A stretch of 64,000 bases of DNA. Source: Pseudarthrobacter sp. NBSH8. Its GTDB lineage: Bacteria > Actinomycetota > Actinomycetes > Actinomycetales > Micrococcaceae. The stretch is taken from assembly GCF_014217545.1 (NCBI RefSeq), contig NZ_CP043178.1, positions 2,108,001 through 2,172,000 of the forward strand, read 5' to 3'. The notes below the pieces were generated by a model. The model saw nothing but the letters and a program-made list of their open reading frames with translations. It was not told where the DNA came from and did no database searches. Positions 1 through 9,466 of the stretch are shown here, one piece after another (within the stretch, counting starts at the first letter, position 1; each line of letters opens with the position of its first letter). The translations under genes and the position numbers were made by a program.

Positions 1-1365
1 ATGGACAAGAGGATCTTCGGTATCGAGACCGAGTTCGGAATCTCGTATTCGAGCCCCGATTCGAGGCCGTTGGCCCCGGAAGAGGTGGCCCGGTACCTGT
101 TCCGCAAGGTGGTCAGCTGGGGACGGTCATCCAACGTATTCCTGACCAACGGTTCCCGGCTGTACCTCGACGTCGGCTCACACCCTGAGTACGCCACGGC
201 CGAATGCGACGACCTGGCACAGCTCATCGCACACGACCGCGCTGGCGAGCTGATCCTGGACGACCTCGTTGACGAGGCACAGGCAAGGCTGGCCGCGGAA
301 GGTTTCAACGGAACGGTCTACCTGTTCAAGAACAACACCGATTCGGCTGGCAACTCCTACGGCAGCCATGAAAATTACCTGATCCCGCGTCGCGGCGAAT
401 TCTCCCGGCTCGCGGAGATCCTGATCCCCTTCCTGGTGACCCGCCAGCTGATCGCCGGGGCAGGAAAGATCCTGAAGACTCCGCACGGGGCCACGTATGC
501 GTTTTCCCAACGGGCAGACCACATCTGGGAAGGCGTATCCTCGGCCACCACCCGCTCACGGCCCATCATCAATACCCGAGACGAACCCCACGCCGACGCC
601 GAGTTCTTCCGCCGGCTCCATGTCATTGTGGGCGACTCCAACATGTCCGAAACCACAGCCTTGCTCAAGGTCGGAACCGTGGACCTCATCCTGCGCATGA
701 TCGAGGCGGGGGTGATCATGCGCGACATGAGGATGGAAAACCCCATCCGCAGCATCCGCGAGATTTCCCACGACCTCAGTGGAAGGGCACTGGTCCGCCT
801 GGCCAACGGCCGCCAGCTCACAGCGCTGGAGATCCAGCAGGAGTACCTCACCAAGGTCACCGCCTTTGTCCAGGAACACGGGGCCCACAATCCGCACGTT
901 CCGTTCATCCTCGATCTTTGGCAACGGACCTTGAACGCGATCGAAAGTGGTGACACCAGCACCATTGACACGGAAATCGACTGGGCCATCAAGAAAAAAC
1001 TGATGGACAACTACCGGCAGCGGCACGGCCTGGGGCTCGACGCACCCAGGATCGCCCAGCTGGATCTTACGTACCATGACATTTCCCGAAGCCGCGGCCT
1101 GTACTACATCCTGCAGTCCAGGGGTGCGGTTCGCCGGGTCGTGGACGATACTTTGATCAAAGACGCCGTGGACGTTCCGCCGCAATCCACCCGGGCCAAG
1201 CTGCGGGGCGATTTCGTCCGGCGCGCCCAGGAACTGGGCAGGGACTACACGGTTGACTGGGTGCACCTGAAACTGAACGACCGCGCGCACCAGACCATCC
1301 TGTGCAAGGATCCCTTCCGGAGCGTCGATGAGCGGGTGGATGCCCTTCTGGGCTCTATGGGCTGA
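1..1365 (+). CDS. pafA: Pup--protein ligase PafA
   Basis: Cytosolic ligase that attaches the prokaryotic ubiquitin-like protein Pup through its C-terminal glutamate to lysines of target proteins, marking them for the mycobacterial-type proteasome. The 454-residue product starts [13 protein letters not shown], the usual N-terminus and length, so the gene appears complete although it begins at base 1. The ATP-binding glutamates lie in IETEFG (residues 8-13), and the catalytic-base aspartate is in [12 protein letters not shown] (about residue 57). [19 protein letters not shown] and the C-terminal DWVHLKLND and CKDPF blocks are family hallmarks. In actinobacteria pup and dop usually lie just upstream, outside this window. 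The FKBP genes, pafBC and tatAC follow on the same strand, the standard locus order. Very secure. Confidence 0.97.
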   Translation: MDKRIFGIETEFGISYSSPDSRPLAPEEVARYLFRKVVSWGRSSNVFLTNGSRLYLDVGSHPEYATAECDDLAQLIAHDRAGELILDDLVDEAQARLAAEGFNGTVYLFKNNTDSAGNSYGSHENYLIPRRGEFSRLAEILIPFLVTRQLIAGAGKILKTPHGATYAFSQRADHIWEGVSSATTRSRPIINTRDEPHADAEFFRRLHVIVGDSNMSETTALLKVGTVDLILRMIEAGVIMRDMRMENPIRSIREISHDLSGRALVRLANGRQLTALEIQQEYLTKVTAFVQEHGAHNPHVPFILDLWQRTLNAIESGDTSTIDTEIDWAIKKKLMDNYRQRHGLGLDAPRIAQLDLTYHDISRSRGLYYILQSRGAVRRVVDDTLIKDAVDVPPQSTRAKLRGDFVRRAQELGRDYTVDWVHLKLNDRAHQTILCKDPFRSVDERVDALLGSMG

Positions 1366-1475
1366 CGTTCAGGTTCACGGGCTATCCTTGATAGGGCCGT
1401 TCCTTGGCCTTGAAGCGGTGCCGAGCGCCTGATTCCGGCACCGCGTCCACCCTGCCCCGACGAAAGTTCTCTTAC

Positions 1476-2417
1476 GTGCGCCGACTCCTAGCAATCCTGA
1501 TCCCCGGCATGCTGCTGCTTACCGCTTGTGGCGGTTCACCCGCAGCACCGGAACCCACCAGCCAGTCTGCCGGTGACACTGCCAAGTTCGACTCCCTGAA
1601 ACTGACGGACAACGGGGACAAGAAGGCTCCCGGTGTCGAGTTCTCCAAGCCCCTCGAGGTCACCGAACCCACTATCAAGGTGGTCACCGAAGGCGACGGC
1701 GACCGGGTCAAAGAGAACCAGGTCGCAAACATCTCCATCCTCGCGCTCAGCGGTGCTGATGGATCCACGCTGGAGGACACTTTCCCCGGCGAGCCCGAAC
1801 CGCTGGAGCTGAACGAGGAACTGAAGACCGGAAGCCCGGTCATCTACAGCGCGTTTGTTGGCTCCAAGGTCGGCTCGAGCCTTGCCTTGGCCATCCCCGG
1901 CCAGGCCGCAACCGCCGGAGGCGCCGCCGCCCAGCCAACGCAGCTTCTCCTGATCAAGGTGCTCTCCACCAAGGATGTCGCGCCGTCTGTTCCTCCGCTC
2001 GCAAAGCCCGAAGGCGAGGCGGTCACCCCGTCAGCCGGCCTGCCGACCGTAAAGGACAACGACCAGGGCGTGCCGGAGATAGCCGTTGACGGAATAGCTG
2101 CGCCGGCTGCACTCGTGTCCCAGGACCTGATCAAGGGCGCCGGCGCTGCGGTTAAGGAAACGGACACGCTGACCGTCAACTACGTTGGCGTCAACCTCGT
2201 TGGCGGCACTAAATTTGATTCAAGCTTTGACCGCGGCGAACCGGCCAGCTTCCCGTTGACCGGAGTGATTCCGGGCTGGACCCAGGGACTGGCCGGAAAG
2301 ACGGTGGGCTCCCGGGTCCTCCTGGTGGTTCCCAAGGACCTCGCCTACGGTGATGCCGGCCAGGGCGAAGCCAAGGGCGACCTTGTCTTCGTTGTGGACA
2401 TCCTCGGCGTCAAGTAA
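1476..2417 (+). CDS. FKBP-type peptidyl-prolyl isomerase lipoprotein
   Basis: Exported peptidyl-prolyl cis-trans isomerase, probably helping extracytoplasmic proteins fold. The GTG at 1476 is chosen because it gives a clean lipoprotein signal: MRRLL, a hydrophobic stretch, then the lipobox LLTAC (Cys about residue 17). A TTG at 1404 in the same frame would add 24 non-signal residues. After a Ser/Ala/Pro linker there is a roughly 150-residue degenerate domain, then a canonical FKBP domain in the last 110 residues (VNYVGVNLVGGTKFDSSFDRG, PGWTQGL, AYGDAGQG, LVFVVDILGVK). It lies between pafA and a cytosolic FKBP gene, an arrangement common in Micrococcaceae. Function of the middle domain is unknown. 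Confidence 0.9.
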   Translation: MRRLLAILIPGMLLLTACGGSPAAPEPTSQSAGDTAKFDSLKLTDNGDKKAPGVEFSKPLEVTEPTIKVVTEGDGDRVKENQVANISILALSGADGSTLEDTFPGEPEPLELNEELKTGSPVIYSAFVGSKVGSSLALAIPGQAATAGGAAAQPTQLLLIKVLSTKDVAPSVPPLAKPEGEAVTPSAGLPTVKDNDQGVPEIAVDGIAAPAALVSQDLIKGAGAAVKETDTLTVNYVGVNLVGGTKFDSSFDRGEPASFPLTGVIPGWTQGLAGKTVGSRVLLVVPKDLAYGDAGQGEAKGDLVFVVDILGVK

Positions 2418-2458
2418 ACAGCAACACATCACCCACCCCATTAATCAAAGGAGCAACC

Positions 2459-2854
2459 ATGTCATTTGGTCAGCGCGATTTCGACCGCCAGAAGCCGGAA
2501 ATTGACTTCCCGCAAGGCGATGTCCCCACCGAACTGGTCATTACCGACCTCATCGACGGTGACGGTGCCGAGGCCAAAAAGGGCGACACCGTTTCCACCC
2601 ACTACGTCGGCGTGGCCTGGTCCACCGGCGAAGAATTTGACGCTTCCTGGGGCCGCGGCACCCCGCTTGACTTCCGCGTGGGCGTGGGCCAGGTCATCCA
2701 GGGCTGGGACCAGGGCCTGCTGGGCATGAAGGTGGGCGGCCGCCGTCGCCTGGAGATTCCTTCCGAACTGGCATACGGCTCCCGCGGCGCCGGCGGAGCC
2801 ATCGGCCCCAACGAAGCGCTGATCTTCGTGGTGGACCTCGTGGGCGTCCGCTGA
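2459..2854 (+). CDS. Cytosolic FKBP-type peptidyl-prolyl isomerase
   Basis: Small single-domain FKBP isomerase of 131 residues with no signal peptide, so cytosolic. The AAAGGAG at 2447-2453 sits 5 nt before the ATG and fixes the start. The FKBP core is visible as STHYVGVAWSTGEEFDASWGRG, FRVGVGQVIQGWDQGLLGMKVGGRR, IPSELAYGSRG and IGPNEALIFVVDLVGV, including the conserved Tyr, Phe, Asp and Trp of the active-site pocket. It is 41 bp behind the FKBP lipoprotein gene and likely co-transcribed. The pair, one exported and one cytosolic, probably arose by duplication. Chaperone function is inferred from the family. Confidence 0.95.
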   Translation: MSFGQRDFDRQKPEIDFPQGDVPTELVITDLIDGDGAEAKKGDTVSTHYVGVAWSTGEEFDASWGRGTPLDFRVGVGQVIQGWDQGLLGMKVGGRRRLEIPSELAYGSRGAGGAIGPNEALIFVVDLVGVR

Positions 2855-2958
2855 CCGAAGCTTTGCAGGGCCGGAAGGCGCGGTAACAATCAGGGTTCTG
2901 TTTCCCGTTGTTGCCGCGCTTTCTGCTTTCCACGGAGGAGTTTAGTAACGTAGCCAGC

Positions 2959-4944
2959 GTGTCCGTCTCCCGTACTGAACGCCTGCTGAATCTCCTGATC
3001 GCCCTCCTGAACACAAAATACGGCCTGCGCCGTGCAGAGTTGCGGGCGAAGGTCTACCACGACACGTCCGGCAACGACGTGGCCTTCGGCAGGATGTTTG
3101 AGCGGGACAAGAATGACCTCCGTCAGTTCGGCTTCGATGTGGAAACCGTGACGGACCACGGCTGGAGCGAAGATGACCCGGCCACCACCCGCTACCGCAT
3201 CGGCAAGGAATCGAACCGGCTGCCCGATGTGCAGCTCAGCCCGGGGGAATGGACCGTCCTCCTGCTGGCGTCCCAGCTGTGGGAGCGTGCCGCCCTTGGC
3301 ACCGCCGCTGCCAACGCCCTCCGCAAGCTCCAGGCCTCCGGCACCCTGTCCGACGTCGAACTTCCCGTTGGCGTGCAGCCGCGGATCCGGCCGGCGGGCC
3401 AGGCCTTTGATGACGTGGTGGCGGCCATGCACGCCCAGCACCCCGTCAGCTTCCCCTACCTGGCAGGTTCCACCGGTAAGGAAGAGCAACGGATGGTGGA
3501 GCCGTGGGGTCTCGGCAGCCGCTTTGGCCAGTGGTATCTGACCGGCTACGATCGCTCACGCCAGGCACCACGCCACTTCAGGCTTTCCCGGTTCACGGGC
3601 CCCGTCACGGTGTTGGAGAAGGAATCTTACTCGGCGCCCCCGAACTTCAATGTCCGTGCAGAACTGGACCGGCTTCCGGAACTCCCGCTCCGGACCGCCG
3701 TCGTGGATGTCCGGGAGGGCCGCCTCCTTGGCCTGCGCCGGCGCACCATGCCGGTTCCCGCCGGGAGTGCGGGAACGCCCGACGCCGGCTACGAACGTCT
3801 GAAGGTCAACTTCAGGGACGTTGAGGTACTGGCCGAGGAGCTTGCCTCCTATGGCCCCGACGCTGTGGCACATGCTCCCGACGAGCTCGTGGCTGCTGTG
3901 CGTCACCGGCTGCGCAGCGCGGCCGCTTTCTGTGCCGCTCCCAGCCCTGTCTATCTGTTTACCGATGCACCGCGGGGCCGCGCCGTCCGCAAACGAACCT
4001 CTGAGGATCAGCTCAAGCGCATGCTGCAGCTGGTTCCGTTCCTGGTCCACAACCAGGGCCTCCACATCAAGGATGTGGCGGCCCGCTTTGATGTCACGCC
4101 CGGGGAGCTGGAAAGCGACCTACGGATCCTCATCTGCTCCGGACTTCCAGAGGGATACCCGGACGACCTCCTGGACATCCATTGGGAAGAGGGCCACGTT
4201 TACATCACCCAGGACCTGGATCTCAAGAGACCGGTCCGGTTTACCGTGGACGAGGCCTGTGCGCTGCTGACCGGGCTTGAGACGCTCAACGGGCTTCCCG
4301 AACTTGCCGAGGGCAGCGCACTGGAGTCCGTGACCCTCAAGCTGATGGCAGCGGCCGGCGAAGAAGGGCTCCGGGCAGGTTCGCTTGCCGGTCCGGAGGT
4401 TGGGCCCGCTGATTCGGCCGTCCTCGACGTTGTCCGTGGGGCCATCCAGGAGCGGTCGCAGCTGCGGCTCGTGTACTTTTCCGCCCAGCGCGACCAGGTT
4501 TCAGAACGTGACGTGGACCCGCTCCGTCTGTATTCCCTGGATAACACCTGGTACTTCGAGGCGTACTGCCATGCGGCCCAGGGGCTGCGGAACTTCAGGC
4601 TGGACAGGGTCCAGGCGGTCCACCCGAACGGACGTTCCGCATCCACACAGGTCCGGGCCGGGGAAAGCTTCCCGGCCAAGCTGTTCACCCCCAATGACGA
4701 CGACACCACCATCCTCGTTCAGCTCACCAGGCAGGGCGCCGGCCTGGCGGACGACTATTACGCCGAACGTGTGGCACCTCTTCCCGGCGGCGGCCTTGTT
4801 GCCGAGATACGGTTCGGCAGCACGGCCTGGCTGCCCATGTTCGTGGCCCAGCACGGCGGTGCCGCCAGGATTCTTGAACCTTCCGAGCTTGGGGCGGCGG
4901 CGCTGGAGTGGATCGAGGCGGCCCTGGCCCGGTACGGCGGCTAG
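2959..4944 (+). CDS. pafBC: Fused PafBC, WYL-domain transcriptional regulator of the DNA-damage response
   Basis: Transcription activator of the LexA/RecA-independent DNA-damage response of actinobacteria. PafB and PafC, usually two proteins forming a heterodimer, are fused here into one 661-residue chain, as known for Arthrobacter. The two halves repeat the same plan: winged HTH (about residues 1-70) and WYL domain (WYL at about 192) for the PafB half; a second HTH (about 350-410, LVPFLVHNQGLHIKDVAARF) and WYF motif at about 530 for the PafC half, each with a C-terminal extension. GTG 2959 (SVSRTERLLNLL) is preferred over an in-frame start at 2908 by homology; GGAGGAG at 2934-2940 is rather distant. 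The gene sits downstream of pafA as expected. Confidence 0.93.
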   Translation: MSVSRTERLLNLLIALLNTKYGLRRAELRAKVYHDTSGNDVAFGRMFERDKNDLRQFGFDVETVTDHGWSEDDPATTRYRIGKESNRLPDVQLSPGEWTVLLLASQLWERAALGTAAANALRKLQASGTLSDVELPVGVQPRIRPAGQAFDDVVAAMHAQHPVSFPYLAGSTGKEEQRMVEPWGLGSRFGQWYLTGYDRSRQAPRHFRLSRFTGPVTVLEKESYSAPPNFNVRAELDRLPELPLRTAVVDVREGRLLGLRRRTMPVPAGSAGTPDAGYERLKVNFRDVEVLAEELASYGPDAVAHAPDELVAAVRHRLRSAAAFCAAPSPVYLFTDAPRGRAVRKRTSEDQLKRMLQLVPFLVHNQGLHIKDVAARFDVTPGELESDLRILICSGLPEGYPDDLLDIHWEEGHVYITQDLDLKRPVRFTVDEACALLTGLETLNGLPELAEGSALESVTLKLMAAAGEEGLRAGSLAGPEVGPADSAVLDVVRGAIQERSQLRLVYFSAQRDQVSERDVDPLRLYSLDNTWYFEAYCHAAQGLRNFRLDRVQAVHPNGRSASTQVRAGESFPAKLFTPNDDDTTILVQLTRQGAGLADDYYAERVAPLPGGGLVAEIRFGSTAWLPMFVAQHGGAARILEPSELGAAALEWIEAALARYGG

Positions 4945-4954
4945 ACTCGTCAGC

Positions 4955-5308
4955 ATGCCTTGGTGGTCCTGGATCCTGATCTGGATTGCGCTGATTGCGC
5001 TCTCCCTGCTCTTTTATGTCCTTCTGGGCATCCGGATCTACCGCCAGTTCATGTTGGTCATGAAAGATCTGGGGGCCGTCGGAACCAAAGTGTCGCATCT
5101 GGCACCGGCAGCGACCACGGCAGATGACGGCTTACGGCCGGCAGAATCGGTTCAGCCGGGTGCGGCTGTTTTTGCCTCACCGGCGCAGATGCGTCATGAT
5201 TACGACGCGTCCAAGTCATCCCGCCGGGAGGACCGCCGCCAGAGGCGGATCCAGCGGAGGCGCGACCGGGGCCAGCCCCAGTCACTTCGCGATCTCAATC
5301 TCAGTTAG
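4955..5308 (+). CDS. Small membrane-anchored hypothetical protein
   Basis: 117 residues starting [17 protein letters not shown]. One transmembrane helix spans about residues 4-27, followed by a polar, mostly cytoplasmic tail. The last 40 residues are very basic ([17 protein letters not shown]) and end in SLRDLNLS. The start lies 10 bp after the pafBC stop and 32 bp separate its stop from tatA, so it is probably in the same transcript. The topology resembles TatB-like proteins (short N-terminal helix plus charged tail), but I see no TatB signature and do not assign it. A homologous small protein is often found between pafC and tatA in Micrococcaceae. Confidence 0.8.
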   Translation: MPWWSWILIWIALIALSLLFYVLLGIRIYRQFMLVMKDLGAVGTKVSHLAPAATTADDGLRPAESVQPGAAVFASPAQMRHDYDASKSSRREDRRQRRIQRRRDRGQPQSLRDLNLS

Positions 5309-5340
5309 ACGTAGGATGTTGTAAGAGGAAAGGATTTCCC

Positions 5341-5625
5341 GTGGGAAGACTCTTTGATGGCCCGTGGCCAATTGTCATTATCATCGTCGTTGCGCTGCTG
5401 CTTTTCGCCGCGCCCAAACTCCCTGCCATGGCGCGCAGCCTTGGCCAGTCAATGCGGATCATCAAGTCCGAGGTCAAGGAAATGAAGAACGACGGCAAAA
5501 CCGATACTACCGACATCACCGACACGGCTTCCGGCCCGGTGGAAGGCAAAATCATCAACCACCCGCCGGCGAAGCCCGGTGAGCCGACCGACGGCACTGA
5601 CGTTCCGCCGTCGACCCGCGCTTAA
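5341..5625 (+). CDS. tatA: Sec-independent (twin-arginine) translocase subunit TatA
   Basis: Pore-forming subunit of the Tat system, which exports folded proteins. The 94-residue protein has a GTG start preceded by GAGGAAAGGA (5326-5335). It shows the TatA plan: short N-terminal transmembrane helix ([20 protein letters not shown]), the hinge, an amphipathic helix ([19 protein letters not shown]) and an acidic, Thr/Pro-rich tail. It lies 6 bp before tatC, which it must partner. Usual substrates include the Rieske protein, encoded in this window as qcrA. Confidence 0.95.
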   Translation: MGRLFDGPWPIVIIIVVALLLFAAPKLPAMARSLGQSMRIIKSEVKEMKNDGKTDTTDITDTASGPVEGKIINHPPAKPGEPTDGTDVPPSTRA

Positions 5626-5631
5626 CCCGAA

Positions 5632-6468
5632 GTGGCTGTGACGCGGGGCCGTAAGTCCAACCCTGAGGGGCGGATGGCTCTTTGGGACCACCTCAAGGAG
5701 CTCAAGAACCGGCTGATCAAATCGGCCATCGCCGTGCTGCTCGCCGGCGTGGGTGGCTGGTTCCTTTACGACCCTGTTGTCGCCAGCCTGTCGGACCCGC
5801 TGGTTTCCATTGCCCGGGATACGGGGCGGACCGCGGTCCTGAACTTTGCGACCATCGCAGATCCTTTTGCGTTCAAGATCCAGATTGCCATCCAGATAGG
5901 GCTGGTTATCTCCAGTCCTGTCTGGATCTATCAGGTGTGGGCTTTTATCACGCCGGGTCTGACCAAGAAGGAACGCGGCTACACGCTCGGCTTTATGGCG
6001 GCCGCTGTGCCCCTGTTCCTGGCTGGTGTGTTTGTCGCCTGGCTCGTGTTCCCCACCGTGGTCAGGGCGCTCCTCCAGTTCACACCCGCGACCGGTGCCA
6101 ACAACATCTCGGCCACCGACTACCTGACGTTTGCCACGCAGATGTTGCTCATACTCGGGATCTCTTTCCTGGTCCCCGTGATCCTGGTCGGCATCAACAT
6201 GGCTGGCGTGGTCAGGGGCAGGACCATCCTCAAAGCCTGGCGGATTATCGTCTTCCTGGTTTTTGTCCTTGCTGCACTGGCCGCACCCGGCACGGACGCG
6301 CTGTCCATGTTCCTGCTTGCTGCGCCGCTGTTGATTCTGTTTTTCGCGGCGATCGGGCTCTGCATCTTCAACGACAATCGCCGTGACAAGCGCGTGGCGA
6401 AACAGGCTGCTGAGACGGACGCGACAGCCGACATCGCTACGCCCGGCAACGAACTGAAGAACCTGTAG
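5632..6468 (+). CDS. tatC: Sec-independent (twin-arginine) translocase subunit TatC
   Basis: Signal-peptide receptor of the Tat translocase, an integral membrane protein of 278 residues with six predicted helices. The hallmark N-terminal ALWDHLKELKNRLIKS and the block FAFKIQIAIQIGLVISSPVWIYQVWAFITPGLTKKERGY are present, including the conserved E of the first cytoplasmic segment and P of the first periplasmic loop. GTG 5632 and GTG 5638 are both possible starts. Last gene before helY. Together with tatA it gives a minimal TatAC system unless a tatB lies elsewhere. Confidence 0.96.
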   Translation: MAVTRGRKSNPEGRMALWDHLKELKNRLIKSAIAVLLAGVGGWFLYDPVVASLSDPLVSIARDTGRTAVLNFATIADPFAFKIQIAIQIGLVISSPVWIYQVWAFITPGLTKKERGYTLGFMAAAVPLFLAGVFVAWLVFPTVVRALLQFTPATGANNISATDYLTFATQMLLILGISFLVPVILVGINMAGVVRGRTILKAWRIIVFLVFVLAALAAPGTDALSMFLLAAPLLILFFAAIGLCIFNDNRRDKRVAKQAAETDATADIATPGNELKNL

Positions 6469-6492
6469 CGCGCGGCGCACTAGGCTTGAGGC

Positions 6493-9402
6493 ATGTCCTC
6501 TATCTCCGGGCCACTCTCGCCCTCTGAAAGCTACCGGGCCAGCGCGGAACGCACGGCCGAAGCGGGCACCTACCTCGGCGGGTTTGTCCGCACCCTCGAT
6601 TTTGAACTTGACGAATTCCAGCGCCTCGCCTGCCGTTCCCTGCAGGAGGGCAAGGGAGTGCTGGTGGCTGCCCCCACCGGTGCCGGGAAGACCATCGTGG
6701 GCGAATTTGCCATCTACCTGGCTTTGGAACGAAACCTTAAGGCTTTCTACACAACGCCGATCAAGGCACTAAGCAATCAGAAGTTCACGGAGCTTTCGGA
6801 AAAGTACGGTGCGGAAAACGTCGGCCTCCTGACCGGGGACACGAGCATCAATGGCGACGCCCCCGTTGCGGTCATGACCACGGAAGTCCTCCGGAACATG
6901 CTCTATGCAGACTCCGAAACCCTGGATGACCTCGGCTTTGTGGTGATGGACGAAGTCCACTACCTCGCGGACCGCTTCCGTGGTGCCGTATGGGAGGAAG
7001 TCATCATTCACCTTCCCAGTGAAGTCCAGGTAGCTTCCCTCAGCGCCACAGTGTCCAACGCAGAAGAATTCGGCGCGTGGCTGGATACTGTGCGCGGCGA
7101 CACCGACATCATCGTTTCCGAGCACCGGCCGGTTCCCCTCTGGCAGCACGTCATGGTGGGCCGCGATATCGTGGACCTGTTCGCCGGCGAAACCACGTTC
7201 GACGAGATCGCCCCGCCCGCAGACGCTGAGACCGGAGCTCCGATACCGGTCCAGGGACGGCTCACCGCAGCCACCAAAGACGCCGACGGACAGGGGTTCG
7301 AGGTCAATCCTGACCTGCTCAGGATGGCCCGCAGCGAGGGCCAGCAAAGCTTCACCGGACGCTTCGGCCACGGCGGCCGGAGCCAGCGCCGGCAGCACCG
7401 TCAACGGACAGAGGAGCGCCCCCGGCAAGGCGCCCAGCCCGGCGCTGTCCGGAGGGCCAGCCGGCCCCAGGTCATCGCGAGCCTGGACCGGCAGGACCTC
7501 CTGCCTGCCATCACGTTCATCTTCTCGCGGGCAGGCTGCGATGCGGCCGTTGCCCAGTGTGTCTCTTCCGGACTCTGGCTGACCACGGAGAAAGAGCAGC
7601 AGATCATTGCCCGGCGCGTTGACGAGGCCGGGCAGGACATCCCGTCCGATGACCTGGACGTCCTCGGCTTCTGGACGTGGCGGGACGGCCTCCTCCGTGG
7701 TTTCGCGGCGCATCATGCCGGCATGCTTCCCACCTTCAAGGAAGTAGTGGAGAAGCTTTTCGTTGAGGGCCTGGTCAAGGCTGTGTTCGCCACCGAAACG
7801 CTGGCACTGGGCGTCAACATGCCCGCCCGCTCCGTGGTCCTGGAAAAACTCGACAAGTTCAATGGCGAAGCCCATGTGGACATCACCGCGGGGGAGTACA
7901 CACAGCTGACCGGCCGCGCGGGCCGCCGCGGCATCGATGTTGAAGGCCATGCGGTTGTCCTCTGGCAGCCGGGCACGGACCCTGCCGCCGTTGCCGGCCT
8001 CGCCTCACGGCGTACCTATCCGCTGAACTCAAGCTTCCGGCCGACGTACAACATGAGCATCAATCTGTTGGCACAGTTTGGCCGCGCCCGTGCGCGGGAA
8101 ATCCTTGAATCCTCCTTCGCGCAGTTCCAGGCGGACCGGTCCGTTGTTGGACTTGCCAAGCAGGTGCGCAGCCGCGAAGAGTCCCTCGCCGGATACGCGA
8201 AGTCCATGACCTGCCACCTCGGAGACTTCACCGAGTATGCCCGGTTGCGCCGGGAACTGTCCGACGCCGAAAATATCACCTCCCGCAGCAAGACCCGCGC
8301 CCACAAGTCCCTGAATGAAGACTCGCTGGCGCGGCTGATGCCCGGAGACGTAGTGGACGTCCCGGGCGGGCGGGCTCCCGGGCCCGCGATTGTGCTCAGC
8401 TCGGACCACAGCGGCAGGGAACCACGGCCCGCCATCCTCACGCTGGACAACCAGCTCAGGCGAATCGGCACGGAGGACCTTGAAGGCCCCATCGCGCCCC
8501 TGACGCGGATCCGGATCCCGAAGTCGTTCAACGCGAAGGTCCCCAAGGCGCGGCGTGACCTCGCATCGTCGGCCCGGAATGCGCTGCGCGAGAACCGCCC
8601 GCCGGCACCCGGCCGCAGCACCGATTTTGGTCTGGGATCCGTATTGCCACATCAGGAAAAACGCATCACGGAACTTCGCAGGGCACTCCGCGCCCACCCC
8701 TGCCATGGCTGCAGCGAGCGTGAAGACCACGCACGCTGGTCCGAGCGGTGGTGGAAGCTGCGCCGGGAGACGGATGCGCTGGCCCGGCAGATCCAGGGCC
8801 GGACCAACACCATTGCCAAAACGTTCGATCGTGTCTGCGACGTCCTTTCCGCCTACGGCTACCTGGAAGCAGGAGCTGACGGTCGGCTGGCCATCAGTCC
8901 GGACGGCCAGCGGCTCCGCCGGATCTATGGCGAGAAAGACCTGCTGATTTCGCAAGCACTGCGGCTGGGCGCACTCAACGACCTCGACGCCGTCGAAGTA
9001 GCAGCCCTTGCCAGCGTCCTGGTCTACCAGGCCAAACGCGAGGACAGGGGCCTCCGCCCGCGGATGCCCAGCGTCTCGCTTGAATCGTCCGTGGATGTGG
9101 TGATCCGGGAATGGTCGGCCCTGGAGGACGTGGAAGAGGCAAATAAGCTGCCGCTGACCGCTGAACCCGAGCTGGGTCTGGTCTGGCCCATGTACAAATG
9201 GGCCAAGGGAAGGCACCTCCAGGAAGTACTGAACGGCACAGACCTGGCGGCGGGCGATTTTGTCCGCTGGGTCAAACAGGTCATCGACCTTCTCGACCAG
9301 CTCGCCAAGATTCCCGGCTTGGATCCGCGAGTTTCCAGGCTTTGTGCAGAAGCAATTTCGCTCATCCGCCGCGGCGTGGTGGCCTACTCTTCCGTACTTT
9401 GA
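6493..9402 (+). CDS. helY: HelY-type DEAD/DEAH box RNA helicase (Ski2/Mtr4-like)
   Basis: ATP-dependent RNA helicase of 969 residues, related to Ski2/Mtr4 and presumably acting in RNA processing or decay. Walker A is APTGAGKT (about residue 58) and the DExH motif is VMDEVHYL (about 155). Motif III is SLSATVSN, and motif VI is QLTGRAGRRGID. A basic, low-complexity insertion rich in Arg/Gln (about residues 290-325) separates the two RecA domains. The C-terminal third contains the rRNA-processing arch and DSHCT-type helical region (DLDAVEVAALASVLVY). ATG 6493 follows GAGG. Position after tatC is the conserved actinobacterial order. Substrate is not known from sequence. Confidence 0.94.
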   Translation: MSSISGPLSPSESYRASAERTAEAGTYLGGFVRTLDFELDEFQRLACRSLQEGKGVLVAAPTGAGKTIVGEFAIYLALERNLKAFYTTPIKALSNQKFTELSEKYGAENVGLLTGDTSINGDAPVAVMTTEVLRNMLYADSETLDDLGFVVMDEVHYLADRFRGAVWEEVIIHLPSEVQVASLSATVSNAEEFGAWLDTVRGDTDIIVSEHRPVPLWQHVMVGRDIVDLFAGETTFDEIAPPADAETGAPIPVQGRLTAATKDADGQGFEVNPDLLRMARSEGQQSFTGRFGHGGRSQRRQHRQRTEERPRQGAQPGAVRRASRPQVIASLDRQDLLPAITFIFSRAGCDAAVAQCVSSGLWLTTEKEQQIIARRVDEAGQDIPSDDLDVLGFWTWRDGLLRGFAAHHAGMLPTFKEVVEKLFVEGLVKAVFATETLALGVNMPARSVVLEKLDKFNGEAHVDITAGEYTQLTGRAGRRGIDVEGHAVVLWQPGTDPAAVAGLASRRTYPLNSSFRPTYNMSINLLAQFGRARAREILESSFAQFQADRSVVGLAKQVRSREESLAGYAKSMTCHLGDFTEYARLRRELSDAENITSRSKTRAHKSLNEDSLARLMPGDVVDVPGGRAPGPAIVLSSDHSGREPRPAILTLDNQLRRIGTEDLEGPIAPLTRIRIPKSFNAKVPKARRDLASSARNALRENRPPAPGRSTDFGLGSVLPHQEKRITELRRALRAHPCHGCSEREDHARWSERWWKLRRETDALARQIQGRTNTIAKTFDRVCDVLSAYGYLEAGADGRLAISPDGQRLRRIYGEKDLLISQALRLGALNDLDAVEVAALASVLVYQAKREDRGLRPRMPSVSLESSVDVVIREWSALEDVEEANKLPLTAEPELGLVWPMYKWAKGRHLQEVLNGTDLAAGDFVRWVKQVIDLLDQLAKIPGLDPRVSRLCAEAISLIRRGVVAYSSVL

Positions 9403-9466
9403 TGAACCCGCCCTGATTTACTGGCACCCCGACTTCTTCCCCCTAGCCCCAGGAGCTTTCGCCCGC

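Noticed and set aside
375..1010. A 211-codon frame opposite pafA
   Set aside because: Ser/Arg/Met-rich shadow of a well-conserved gene, no ribosome site.
9260..9466. A longer N-terminal start for the amidohydrolase
   Set aside because: The extension overlaps the helY coding end, has no ribosome site and translates to a Ser/Phe/Pro-rich segment unlike the family.
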